Below are positions 10,543-20,902 of a stretch of DNA of 64,000 nt, piece by piece. The DNA is from Hypsibius dujardini (taxonomy: Eukaryota; Tardigrada; Eutardigrada; Parachela; Hypsibiidae). Each line of letters begins with the position of its first letter. Within the stretch, counting starts at the first letter, position 1. Both the position numbers and the translations under genes were made by a program. Location of the stretch: NCBI GenBank assembly GCA_001579985.1, contig LRSR01008390.1:1-64000 (forward strand), written 5' to 3'. The notes under the pieces are model-generated. The model saw nothing but the letters and a program-made list of their open reading frames with translations. It did not search any database and was not told the DNA's origin.

Positions 10543-11249
10543 TTTTTCGGTTTAGAACAACTTTGTCTGGATACATACAGCAAATAGTTACGTTGAGGTA
10601 GTAAGATATAGCAGATAGGCTTCTGCCGTATCCGAATTGCGAATAACTTGTTTGATCGTACGTTTGGTTGACCAGTATGTTCAGAAATTTGCATTCGAGG
10701 AACCGATTGCTTGTTTCTTAATTGCTCTTTCGGCTTTGTAGTTTCTGTGCTGAAATTGTTGCTTTATGCCTTTATTCTACTATTATTTATATCTCTATTA
10801 CTTATAGTTAACTGATTCACATCTCTGTGACACTTTTAAGACCTGACGTACCTTTTCGTATGGCGCCTGCACTCGATGAAATTAGAGAAAAATAGTTTCC
10901 TCCAAACTGATATCACTCACATGTATAGAGTGCTTATCACTCCACCTCCGTCGGAAATGAATAGAGTACAAGTGAATCGAGAAAGATTGCGCATATCTTC
11001 AGCCTGGATAACTTGGTCCTCTCTCTTTACCACGACTTTGTAGCAAGTGCACTCCGCTGTGATAAATTGTGCAAATAACTTTCTGGTCTTCCATATCGCT
11101 TCCTACACTGCAAACGTTTAAACTGCGAGGAGTAACCTCTTTGGGTCGAACTTCAGTGGGAGTTGTGTGCGCCAGCTAATAATTTGTTTGCTTCCTTTAC
11201 CATCCTTTCCTGCCTCTAATACCAATTTATTCTCGATCTGTGGTGTGAC
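10543..11249 (+). promoter_or_regulatory. conserved spacer and presumed promoter of K1
   Basis: Same spacer as at 6260, ending in CGATCTGTGGTGTGACATGG at the K1 start. It is most similar to the spacer of K7 (55221-55916), including the duplicated TAAGATATAGCAGATAGGC stretch. Confidence 0.6.
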
Positions 11250-14200
11250 ATGGATGAACATGGATCCGATTCATCCATGGATGGAATCATGGATGAAATC
11301 GGGAAGGGGAGATATGATGTTGTTTTCTATGACAGCGATGGTTTGAAAAATGCTTGTCGTCTTAGCACTGAAAATCCGCATTATTTATTTTACGGTGTTC
11401 ACAAAGTGAAGGCGTTTTACTGGGCTCCTAATCTCGTTCCTCGTGGAGACCCTGCCAGAACATATGTGTTAAAAGTTTGGCGGTGGAATGAGAAACCAAT
11501 TGCAGAATTAAAAAATCTCTTACAACTCACAAATAAGCATATCATTCGGTACTTTGCCGTTGGTACCAGGACTTACCTCGATCATACATACATTTGCATA
11601 CTCATGAAATTATGCAGCGGGATACCGATTACCGAATTCATCGAGAACAACAAAGCGTATTGCTCAACTGAAGTCCTTGTCGACTACACGTTGCAGCTGG
11701 CTTCTGGTCTTCATTACCTTCATGAACACATGGAGTTTATTCACGGACGCATAGATTCATCAACCATACTGATGAAAGACTCCGATGGAAAAAAACTAAA
11801 AATTACTCATCTCGAATACGCATTCCAGCGCAAGTCTGCGAGATCGTCAGAGGAGCAAAGGGAAAGTATTCATTGGACCATATTTAGATATTACTGCAGC
11901 CGCTATTCTTTCATGTCACCAGAAATTATTCCATGGCTGGTTTACAGAGAAGAGGGAAATTTAAGCTCTTCAATCGACATATGGAGCCTGGGGTGCGTGG
12001 TCTTGGACATGTATTTATTGCGAGAAGGACAGCGGTCTCTGAATCTCTATAAAGATAGAAATGACCATTCTTTTATTCCGGGGCACGTAATTATTACGAG
12101 ACACGTACGTGAAGGATTTCCTCTAATACCCCAAATTCCGGATAATATGCCAGATGAGCTGAAAGTTCTGGCCGTTCATTGTTTAAAAACCAATCCAGAC
12201 GACCGTCCAACAGCGGCGACCTTGCTGAGTTCCGCTTACCGCGCGTCGTTGATGCAGAAGATATTAGACCTGCGAGAAACTGCGGTAACGGCCATGATTC
12301 ATGACGGGGATAGAAGCTCTGGTACATTTATATACACCTTTAAGGACTGCTATAGCGACCTAGAATTTGGGTTTCGTCGTATCCCCGCAGGCTACGCTCA
12401 CCAAATTATAGCACATGGGATTTTCGGAATTATTTACACGGTGAATGCATTTCACTCGGATGATGCTAAACCCGTCACAAAGCATGCCGGAAACCAGGCG
12501 TGTAGACTTCTTTTTCAATATGTATCTAACGCTAGGTCAAAAGAGTTAAAATCCTTATTAGGACTCGAGCATCCAAACATTCTTCAATATATTGTTATCG
12601 GTCACGCAAGTCGGCCACACATCTTCGAAAGCCATTACTGCTTACTCATGGAGTGGTGCAGCGGGATCACGTTGAGGGACTTTATTGAGAGCAACCCTAC
12701 ACACTGTTCTACGGAACGCATCCTCAAATATACGACTCAGGTGGCTTCCGGTCTTCATTACCTGCACGAAGGAATTGGTACAACCAAGTTTGTTCATGGA
12801 GACATTACATCTTCAAACATCATGATGAAGGACTGCACGGGCGAAAACCTTGCGATTATTGACATCGAAGGAGCATTTCAGCAGCCCCTTGCCCGGAGGC
12901 TGTCATTTAAGAGATCATATGAGTTCATGTCACCAGAAATGGCGGTGTGGCTTGATTACCGTCCAAAAGTAACTCGACCAACTCCTGACTCTCCAACTGA
13001 CATATATAGTCTAGGGTGTGTGATCATGGACATGTATTTTGCAAGTCAAGGGCAGGTTTTGTGGCCGGATCACAATGAGGACGATATTTTTTACGCTATG
13101 GAAAGTGAACACCCTTTAACACCTCGCATACCGGAAAATTTGCCTCATGAGCTGAAGTTTCTGGCCCGCCAATGTCTGCAGATTAACCCAAGCGATCGTC
13201 CGAAGGGGGCAGTCCTCGTTAATCAGAGCCAGCTGTACCTCATAAAATTATCACAGGTAGAGACGGCAAAAATAAAATTAGTTAATCAATAAGTATTTCC
13301 TATTAAATAAAATAAAGAGAGCCTTCAAAGACTGCACTTATTTCACGAAGTGGAAAATTGTATGATGGCATGGAATTTGGACTTATAGACTAAGACCATC
13401 CTAGTTGAAAAACCATCCCGATCCTTTGAGAAACCGTTGTTTCGTAACATTAACAAGTCCACCCAAAACATTGGTAAGAAGTGCAACATTTCTGAAATTT
13501 TTAATTGATAAGATGCTTTTTCTAAAGCTGATTTTTCATTTTTTTTATTAGCATAAAAATGTCTGTGTTTCTGGAATGCCGATAAGGGGAACAGAAAATA
13601 AAAAGACGTTTTACATGTGAATTAATTAGTCAATCATTGGTCAATATTTACGGTAAAGAGATTATGCATTCCAGGAACAAAACGCGGCGGCCTTTTTGAA
13701 TTACGCTGATCGCGAGTACTTCAAATGTGCGGACGGGGAGATTCAGTATTACCTCTCAACGTCAAAGAGTTGGTTTGCCCCACCGGGTGGATTCGGGTAC
13801 GTGGTCCAAGTGAAAGCCATTCGGGCTGACGCAGACTTCGTTGAGCAGAGTCCTCGTTTCCTGGCGTTGAAGACCTTCACTTGCCCACTGGCCCAAGACG
13901 AAATCGATAGAATAACACGGACTCTCCCCAAACTAGACCATGAAAATATTGTTAAGTACCTCGCAATAGGATGCTTTGAGCTGGATCAGCATTTCAGGCT
14001 CATCATGGAATGCTGCAGCGGTGGCACGCTAAAACAGGCAGCTGAAATGCGTTTGACGGTTGAAGATCAGAAAAAGTACGCAAACCAGCTGATCAGCGGC
14101 ATCCATTACCTTCACGTGGAAGTTAACCCGCCCATCGTGCACAAAGATTTGAAAGGCATGAACGTCGTTTTCTCGAATACAGATAAAACTACACTGAAAA

Positions 14201-15172
14201 TATGTGATCTTGACAGCTGTAGTATCAGCCGAAAAGTCGAGCAGCAGTCAGTCATTTCTCGGGTGCGCCTCACCAAAGGATTCGCATCGCCAGAATTGTG
14301 GAAGTTGAAGGACAATTTTGAAGAAAAGGGTGACTACCTTGTCGGCCGGGCTACGGATATCTGGAGTTTAGGGGCGGTCATTCTCGAAATGTACTGCCAA
14401 GGAAAACTGCCCGATATTCCGTCATTCCAGCGTGATGGTATAGTAAGAACCACAGCCAACGCGAATGTGGACATTCCACCTATTGGGAAAGAATTGTTGG
14501 CCTTAGCAGCGAAGTGTCTGGTGAACGAACCATGGGACCGACCAAGCATCGAACAATTGCGGGACGAGTTTTCGAAGGGGTAAGACGTCAAGTCTTGATG
14601 AAATATGGCTTAGCTGATAATCGTTTGCTGTCCAACAAAATCAGTTTTTAACTTCTGACCTATCTTATTTTTTAATATTTGAATATACAGAAGTGGATTG
14701 CGGGCCATAGCGTTATATGACTATCAAGCCGGTAAGCGGAGACTTACGTAAATAAATAATGTAAATAAATGTCTTTTCAATATGGATTTGACTTATACCT
14801 TCCATCTCGTCTTTTTTCTAGCCGATGAGACGGAGATCTCATTTGATCCCGGGGATGTGATCACGCAGATCGATAAAGTAGATGCCGGTACGCATATACG
14901 CAACATGTATCATCCATAAATCACCAATAAGACAGGCAGACAGGCAGGCAGGCAGACATGCAGGCAGGCAGACAGACGGACAGACAGATAGACAGATAGA
15001 GACAGGCAGGCAGCAGACACAGAAAGACGGTGACGCACAAGCATGCCTACAACTAGGCAGGCAGACAGACTGACATAAGCAGATATTCTTTATTGCAGGT
15101 TGGTACCAGGGAATGGCGGTCAACGGCAAGTACGGCCTTTTCCCGGCAAACTATGTCGAAATGATTTCCTAG
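11250..15172 (+). CDS. K1: triple kinase-like domain protein with C-terminal SH3 (1030 aa if fully spliced)
   Basis: Exons 11250-13256, 13675-14579, 14691-14731, 14822-14887 and 15099-15172 join in phase to 1031 codons including the stop. Domain 1 (about 20-330) is a pseudokinase: no glycine loop, HGR near 165 where HRD is expected, and no DFG. Domain 2 (about 350-660) lost the VAIK Lys but keeps HGD near 515. Domain 3 (about 685-968) has GGFGYV, ALK, HKDLKGMN near 823 and DLD at the DFG site, and may bind or transfer phosphate. DIWSLG motifs point to STE/MAP3K relatives. The TAA at 14581 overlaps donor GTAAGA; splicing there leads in frame into SH3 exons (ALYDYQA, EISFDPGD, GLFPANYV), closest to drebrin-like/cortactin SH3. 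Retaining the intron would end the protein after domain 3, so two isoforms are possible. The SH3 join is inference from phase and splice sites; the kinase frames are direct. Confidence 0.8.
13257..13674 (+). other. K1 intron between domains 2 and 3
   Basis: Intron from GTAGAG to ATTCCAG. Both flanking exon ends resemble the same RPTAATLLNYA codons, and 13318-13385 inside the intron resembles the start of domain 2 (an FKDC codon run, then MEFG-like codons) but is not open. The K7 intron at the same place is only 184 bases. This fits a junction made by unequal crossing-over between domain repeats, now removed by splicing. Confidence 0.5.
14928..15075. repeat. (CAGG/CAGA)n microsatellite in SH3 intron
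   Basis: CAGGCAGACAGACAGG-type tetranucleotide repeat, the reverse complement of the GTCT/GCCT repeats in DNAJB introns, filling the intron between the last two SH3 exons of K1. K7 has the matching tract at 59395-59560. Confidence 0.9.
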
Positions 15173-15540
15173 AGTTTCCGCTTCCGTGATGGGATGCATT
15201 TCGTTTGACTTTATCAGATTGGCATGTAGAACTGAATGATGCCTTGTGTGTTTGCTTCAATACGCTGGTTTTTGATTTTTTAATTTTCACCCACGTCCAT
15301 TTCCGTTTTCCTTCCCTTCGGCGTACAGCTTTTTTCAGAGACCCATTTTTTTATTACTATTTTCGTTTTTTGTAAAACTGTTGTTCCAGTCCCGCACTGT
15401 GCTTGAAATGAAGCATTCATCACATACGAGTAACTTTCTTTCTGATTGCTTGGGCTTGCAGTCATGACTGACTGGGTCTGCAATCATGACTTGCTTTTTG
15501 GCTGTACGGATAACTGTTGGGAAATCCTTAAGACACCATT
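15173..15540. other. 3' flank of K1, shared with K7
   Basis: Closely matches 59663-59950 (the GGGATGCATTTCGTT segment, CAATACGCT, CCAGTCCCGCACTGTGCTT), then similarity ends near 15470 and 59948. This is the right edge of the large duplicated block. No gene. Confidence 0.7.
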
Positions 15541-15578
15541 AACGGGACCCTCCTGACCGCCTACATTGTCACACGTAG

Positions 15579-15775
15579 ATAATCCCCCACACACCCGGTG
15601 CTCGATTTGCCTCCGGGATGAATATGACGTGGAGGCCGACGCGGTGGTGCAGTGCGACTCGTGTGGCGTCGCGGTGCACGAGGCCTGCTACGGCGTCCTG
15701 GGGAAGGAGCTGGAAGAGCTGCACACCAACAATATGAATGAGGATGCCGTGTCCAGTACCGACACAATGCCTTAA
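15579..15775 (+). pseudogene. stray PHD-finger exon (PHF14-like)
   Basis: After an acceptor at 15577-15578 the frame reads CSICLRDEYDVEAD, VQCDSCGVAVHEACYGV: the first half of a C4HC3 PHD zinc finger, most like PHF14 and JADE/BRPF chromatin readers. The expected PWFC after the variable loop is missing; the frame stops at TMP, two codons before a GTCT tract. With half the zinc ligands absent and no neighbouring exons, it is a displaced exon fragment at a duplication junction. Confidence 0.7.
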
Positions 15776-15794
15776 TAGGTACTGGTCTGGACTG

Positions 15795-15832
15795 TCTATC
15801 TGCCTGCCTACCTGCCTGTCTGCCTGCCTGCC

Positions 15833-15880
<48 letters not shown>

Positions 15881-15990
15881 CCTGTCTGCCTATCTGTTTG
15901 TCTGTCTGCCTGTCTGCCTATCTGTATATCTACGTGTCTGTCTGTCTGTTTGCCTGTCTGTCTGTCTGTCTGTTTGTCTGTCTACGTGCC
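15795..15990. repeat. (GTCT/GCCT)n microsatellite
   Basis: About 200 bases of GTCT with GCCT, ATCT and ACGT variants between the PHD fragment and DNAJB copy C, at the position of DNAJB intron 2. Confidence 0.95.
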
Positions 15991-16379
15991 TGTAGATCTT
16001 ACCTAAATACCTCAAACCAAATTAATGTTTAGGTTCGGGGAGGCTTTTAAGATTGTCGGCAAAGCCTACGCGGTCCTCTCGAGTCTCTAAAAAAGTCCGA
16101 CTAAGACGCCGGCGGTGAGAGTTACAAGACAGTCCAACACAACCCATATTTCGCCCGCCAACAAGGCAGGAGAAGATACTACCGCAGCGGAAACTTTATG
16201 TTCTTCAAAGACGACGCCTCAGCCGACGACATTTTCAACATGTTCTTTGGGAGGGCTTCAATCGATTCGTCGAACATGACGAGGACGACGGTCACCGACA
16301 TGGCGTCGATCTATGTCGCGGCGATCTTAATGCAGGTTGGTCAACTGTACCAGCTTGTCTGTGTGATGCGTCAACTCTT

Positions 16380-16735
16380 CGTTGTCTGTCTGACTGTGTC
16401 TTTGCTTGTTCCTGTTTCTCTTTCTGCAAGTTTGTTTGCTTGTTTATTTCATCTATCTATCTATCTACCTGTCTTGTCTTTGCGCCTGTTTTTCTGTCGG
16501 TATGTCTGTCTTTTCGCATGTCTCTCCGCGTGTTTCTTCGCGTAGGTTTCTGTCTCCTGTCTTCTGTCTGTTTGTCCGTCTGTCTGTCTATCTGTCTGTA
16601 CATCTGTCTGTTTGTCTGTCTGTGTGTCTGTGTGTGTGTCTGTGTGTCTGTGTGTCTGTCTATCTGTCTGTCTATCTGTCTGTTTGTTTGTCTATCTGTC
16701 TCTGTCTGTCTGTCTTTATAACTGTCTGTCTGTCT
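16380..16735. repeat. (GTCT)n-rich tract in DNAJB copy C intron 3
   Basis: Degenerate then perfect GTCT/ATCT/GTGT repeats, much longer than the 44 bases in the parent gene, showing expansion after duplication. Confidence 0.9.
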
Positions 16736-16829
16736 ATCATCCAAATTTTTCATGTATTCAAGTTTGTCTCCCTTCTCCCCTCCTCCTCTTTCTCGGGCTG
16801 AGCCTTCTCTCATCCCTCACTTACAGTGT

Positions 16830-16962
16830 AAGTCCTGAGATTCGAACGACTTTACAGTGTCGTTTCTACTTTACTGTCTCAAACTCCGAATTAGCAACGG
16901 CCGGCTCCGAGCAAACGGTTCGATAGAAATACACTCACGTGACCGTTCGAATCTCAGGACTT
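16830..16962. mobile_element. 133-bp inverted-repeat insertion in DNAJB copy C
   Basis: Ends AAGTCCTGAGATTCGAACG and its exact reverse complement at 16944-16962. The uninterrupted sequence exists in all other DNAJB last exons (between TCCCTCACC and TACACCGAA), so the insertion is later than this duplication. Too short to code; a small MITE. Confidence 0.8.
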
Positions 16963-17296
16963 TGATTGTACACCAAACCGGTTTACAACCTCCAGAAGTC
17001 CCTCAAGTATCCCCACCAGTACCTGACCCGTAACCTCGACGTACGCTTCTACTTGAAAGACGACATCCACACCAAACTAAACCAATAAGGAGATACTGAC
17101 GATCCAGACTACCGTGGAGGAGCTTTACCTCAACAATCTCAACGAGTCGTGTGTGCGTAAACGCGCTTACAAGGAGAACGCCATTTGGCGTGGCCGGCTT
17201 TATGGAGATCATTACCTCTTCCAAAAAGGCCGGAAACTGGAGACACCGTTGTGTGATACGCTCTCAAGGGCTTGTAACAAATTAGCTTCAGTCTGA

Positions 17297-18024
17297 TTTT
17301 TTAGTATAAAACAATCGTGTCTGGATACATACAGTAGATAGTTGCTCGTTTTTGTTGCTATTTTAAGGTGGAATTCCGAATTATTTGTTCGTTTGCACGT
17401 GTGGCTGACCAGTGTATTCAGACATCTGCTTTTGAGAAACTGGTTGTGTGTTTCTGGATCACTCCCTCTCTCAGCTTTGTGGTTTCTGTACTAACATTGT
17501 TGCTTTGTGCTTTTATTCTGTGTTATAATTAACTAATTCGCATCTTTGTGAAACTGTTAATATCCGACGTATCTTTTCGTATGGTGCCTGCATTCAATGA
17601 AATAAGAGAAAAATGATTTCCTCGAAAATGGTATCATTGACATTATAGAATGCTTATCACTCACAACCTCCGTCGGAGTTAGAGTAAAATTGAATTGAGG
17701 GAGATTGTACAAGGTTGTTTGCTGTTGCATGGGATATGGATATCTTCAGACAGGATAACTTGGTCCTCTCTGTTTACTATGACTTTATAAGCAAGTGCGC
17801 TTCGCTTGTGATAAATTGTGCAAATAACGTTCCGGTTTTCCATATCGCTTCATACACTGCAAAAGTTTAAACTGGGTTGAGTAACCTCTTTGGGTCAAAC
17901 TTCATTTGGAGTTGTGTACGCTAGCTAATAATTTATCTGCTTCCTCTGCCATCCTTGCCTGCCTCTAATATCTCTTTATTCTCGATTTGGGGTGCTAAAT
18001 CGTAAATCCGATTCAATAAATGTC
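17297..18024 (+). promoter_or_regulatory. conserved spacer and presumed promoter of K2
   Basis: Carries all landmarks of the shared spacer (GGTGCCTGCATTC, CACAACCTCCGTCGGAG, GAGTAACCTCTTTGGGTC). The start codon position used by K1, K3 and K7 (ACATGG) has become TAAATCG here, so translation probably begins at the next ATG, 18025. Confidence 0.55.
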
Positions 18025-19878
18025 ATGGCTGAGATCGGGATAGGGAATTCCGAATTTGTTTTCGAAAACAGCCTTGGTTTTGAGTATATTTGTCGTCCTA
18101 TGAAGCATTTAGGACATGGGGCTTACTCAGATGTTTTCGAAGTGAACTCGACATACATGGACCTTGATCTTTTAGATGACCATGTCGAAACCTGTGCGTT
18201 AAAAGTGCTGCGCGTCAAGGGCGCACCAAGGGTGCCGCGTCTGGACAACAGACTTGAGGAATTAGAAACCCTTTTGCATATCCAACATGAGCACGTTATT
18301 CAGTACTTTGCCGTTCATACCAGGATTGATTGCAACGAGTATGGCATATTTATGGAATTCTGCAGCGGGAAGACGATTACCGAATTCATAAAGAGCAACA
18401 TCATGTATTGCTCAATTGATGTCATTGTTGACTACACGACTCAGCTGGTTTCCGGTCTTCGTTACCTTCATGAAAAGAGACCAACAAAGTTTATTCACGG
18501 AAACATAAAATCATTAAGCATATTGATGAAAGACTCTACCGGAAAAATACTAAAAATTGCTGGTCTCGATAGCTCATTCTTACGCACGCGTGTTCGGAGT
18601 TTGCAGGAGCAAATGGACGGGATGCGAATTGCATATAATTTCATGTCACCAGAAATGATTCGGTGGTTGTTTGACTATCCCAAGGGACATCTTCATCGAT
18701 CTCCAAGCTCTTCAACCGACATATGGAGCCTGGGGTGGGTGGTTTTGGAGATGTACCTAGCGCGACAAGGACAGCATGATCTGCATTTCAGCGAAGGACT
18801 AACCCGAACCGACTATGAAGCTATTGTCCGGCACGAAAGGAATGGATTTCCTCTAATACCCCAAATCCCAGAAGATATGCCAGATAAGCTGAAGGTTTTG
18901 ACCGCTCATTGTTTAAAAGTCAACCCAGACGACCGTCCAACCGCGGCGACCTTGCTGAAGTACGTTGAACGCGAGTACTTCAAATGTGCGGACGGGGGGA
19001 TTCAGTATTACTTCCGGACGTCAAAGGTACAGCTTGGCGATTCGGGTACATTCGGGGTTGTGCATCAAGTGAATGCCTATCGGGTTGGCGCAGACTTCAT
19101 TGAGCAGGGTCCTCGAAACCTGGCGTTGAAGACCTTCTTCAAACTACTGGCTCAAGACGAAATCGATAGAATAACACGGAGTCTCCCCAAACTAGACCAT
19201 CGCAATATTGTTAAGTACCTCACAGTCGGATGTTTCGAGCCGGATCAGCGGTTCACGCTCATCATGGAATGCTGCAGCGGTGGCACGCTCACACAGGCAG
19301 CTAAAATGGGTTTGTTGGTTGAACAGCAGAAAGAATACGCGAACCAGCTAATCAGCGGCATCTATTATCTCCACGTGCAAATCGAGCCGCGTATTGTTCA
19401 CAAAGACTTAAAAGGCAACAATGTCGTGTTCGAGGATGAGAGCAAAACTACGCTGAAGATTTGTGACGTAGACAGCTGCAGCACGTGGCTAAGGGAAGCA
19501 TCGCAGACTGTCATTTCTCGGCTAGTAGGCACCCGGGGATTCATGTCGCCAGAGATGCAGAAGTGTTGGATGAATCCCACTGTTGACAGGGGTAGATATC
19601 GCGTCGGACGAGCAACGGATATCTGGAGCCTGGGAGCTGTGGTTCTGGAAATGTACTGCCAGGGAAGATTGATTATGCCAGAATTCGAAATACCCGCAGC
19701 CGGCGAAACATTCGACAGCAACTCCCCGTCAAGACCCGCAGCCGTTGCACTGAGCATAGACATACCTCTTATTCCGGAAGATATGGAACAGGAACTCAAG
19801 GGCTTTGTAAGCAAATGCATGGCACTGGGACCGAAGGACCGTCCAACCATCAAACAATTGCGGGACAAGTTTTCCTAG
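18025..19878 (+). CDS. K2: two-domain kinase/pseudokinase (about 617 aa)
   Basis: Single open frame from ATG 18025 (MAEIGIG, aligning with the conserved MDEIGKG start). Domain 1 has a glycine loop GHGAYSDV and ALK, but HGN near 156 in place of HRD and LD instead of DFG, so it is probably inactive. Domain 2 has GTFGVV, ALK, HKDLKGNN near 457, DVD at the DFG site and FMSPEM in place of APE, and could be active. DIWSLG is present in both. Compared with K1, K3 and K7 it lacks the middle domain. It ends in RDKFS and a stop; the remains of another C-lobe follow in a different frame (19885-20039). Closest relative in the window is K6, which shares the 3' flank. Substrate unknown. Confidence 0.82.
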   Translation: MAEIGIGNSEFVFENSLGFEYICRPMKHLGHGAYSDVFEVNSTYMDLDLLDDHVETCALKVLRVKGAPRVPRLDNRLEELETLLHIQHEHVIQYFAVHTRIDCNEYGIFMEFCSGKTITEFIKSNIMYCSIDVIVDYTTQLVSGLRYLHEKRPTKFIHGNIKSLSILMKDSTGKILKIAGLDSSFLRTRVRSLQEQMDGMRIAYNFMSPEMIRWLFDYPKGHLHRSPSSSTDIWSLGWVVLEMYLARQGQHDLHFSEGLTRTDYEAIVRHERNGFPLIPQIPEDMPDKLKVLTAHCLKVNPDDRPTAATLLKYVEREYFKCADGGIQYYFRTSKVQLGDSGTFGVVHQVNAYRVGADFIEQGPRNLALKTFFKLLAQDEIDRITRSLPKLDHRNIVKYLTVGCFEPDQRFTLIMECCSGGTLTQAAKMGLLVEQQKEYANQLISGIYYLHVQIEPRIVHKDLKGNNVVFEDESKTTLKICDVDSCSTWLREASQTVISRLVGTRGFMSPEMQKCWMNPTVDRGRYRVGRATDIWSLGAVVLEMYCQGRLIMPEFEIPAAGETFDSNSPSRPAAVALSIDIPLIPEDMEQELKGFVSKCMALGPKDRPTIKQLRDKFS

Positions 19879-19884
19879 GGTTGA

Positions 19885-20039
19885 TGCCACCCAACAACGA
19901 AGCACTCGACATGGACGTACCAGTTATTCCGGAGAATATTCCAGCAGAATTGAAGAACTTTGTCATCAAATGTATGATGATAAAACCGGAGGAACGGCCA
20001 CAAATCACAACATTGCTTAACTACTTTGCCGAACAGTAA
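19885..20039 (+). pseudogene. orphan kinase C-lobe end after K2
   Basis: In another frame from K2, the sequence encodes MPPNNEALDMDV, IPENIPAELKNFV, RPQITTLLNYF: the last 50 or so residues of a kinase C-lobe, ending in TAA at 20037-20039. The same out-of-frame remnant follows K6 (39660-39811), with few amino-acid changes. It appears to be the tail of a former extra domain; whether it is ever translated is unknown. Confidence 0.7.
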
Positions 20040-20340
20040 TACATGCACCTTATTAATGTTATTATTACTACCTCATTATTATTATGTATAACTTACTGTA
20101 TGTGCTTTTCTGGCAAGTAGCTCGCAATACGCTATCCAACAGCTCCATATTCCAACTAACGCTAACCCATGTCGTTCTGGGATACGGTTGGGGCGGGCAA
20201 TTGCAGCACTGTAATGCGTAGCTGACGGAGGATCTGTTTTCGTTTCTGGGCTACGCCTACTGCTCGTTGTGTGTAGCTTAACACCCACTGACAGAGCTGT
20301 AGCCGGGGGGGGGGGGCACTGGGACAACAGCCTCTACCAA
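20040..20340. other. 3' flank shared by K2 and K6
   Basis: Matches 39812-40115 (the GCTCGCAATAC segment, TAACCCATGTCGTTCTG, a poly-G run before GGCACT). Shows K2 and K6 were copied together with 3' DNA. No gene. Confidence 0.65.
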
Positions 20341-20902
20341 TTTAGTTTGAAGTATTGCGGTACCACCCAATAAGGGAGATCCCAGTTTTAATTCAAAAAG
20401 GGTTGTTCCCACAACTTTAATTTTTATTTGGAAGCCGAATTCCCCCCACCCCCACACATAATGCCCCTTCGCGAAAAGTCGGTTTTACTTTGCTCACTGA
20501 TAAAGGGCAGTATAAGCGTAATGGCGAACTCGAGAGAATCTCGCCGCTAGACCTACAATCGTGGGTTCTACAACGAACGTGTGCTCGAATGTTTACAGTA
20601 GGCAGCCTATTCCGGGCATCCCTAATCCTGAATGAAGCCTTTGCGGTATGCAAGAAATTCTATCAAACTTAAGCTGCCAATGTAGCACAGCCCAGTTAGG
20701 CTTGCTCCTTTTGAGCACCCCTTGCGTTTACAACGCGGTATCCAGACCTTGTTTCGCAGTTCTTTGTGACTGACCCACTAGAGTTGACTGTCGCAGCGGC
20801 ATTTCGAGAGAAAAATAAAAACTCCCGCCAAACTACCGCACAAAGTCAGTGCCCGTATCACATTTTCACACCGCAACAAACGGTACCTTGGAATTGATGT
20901 AC
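20341..20902. other. intergenic, no gene seen
   Basis: Short open frames on both strands without recognisable content. Probably downstream region of the minus-strand gene that ends at 20903. Confidence 0.4.

Larger units (their letters stand above)
16033..17296 (+). pseudogene. DNAJB copy C (exons 3 and 4)
   Basis: Exon 3 copy 16033-16335 has lost one G in its opening run, so its frame is shifted, and carries a TAA-type interruption near the CTCTCGAGTCTC segment. A long GTCT-rich intron (16380-16735) leads to an exon 4 copy that lacks its first bases and is split by a 133-base inverted-repeat insertion at 16830-16962. The distal part (VEELYLNNLNESC to LASV, stop at 17294-17296) is still readable. 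Exons 1 and 2 are absent. Confidence 0.88.

Noticed and set aside
12094-12327. Separate minus-strand gene inside K1
   Set aside because: Entirely antisense to conserved kinase codons; also appears in the other copies as a by-product.
14691-15172. SH3 exons as only the 3' debris of a lost drebrin-like gene
   Set aside because: Not fully excluded, but the in-phase donor over the kinase stop in both K1 and K7 and the intact splice sites make use by the kinase genes the better reading.
15795-15990. CRISPR-like direct repeats
   Set aside because: Simple tetranucleotide repeats in a spliced animal genome; no spacers of regular length.
19398-19868. Long minus-strand open frames antisense to kinase genes (also 27548-28084, 39173-39820, 25804-26148)
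   Set aside because: They mirror the kinase coding frame through codon bias and have no splice sites, homology or independent conservation.
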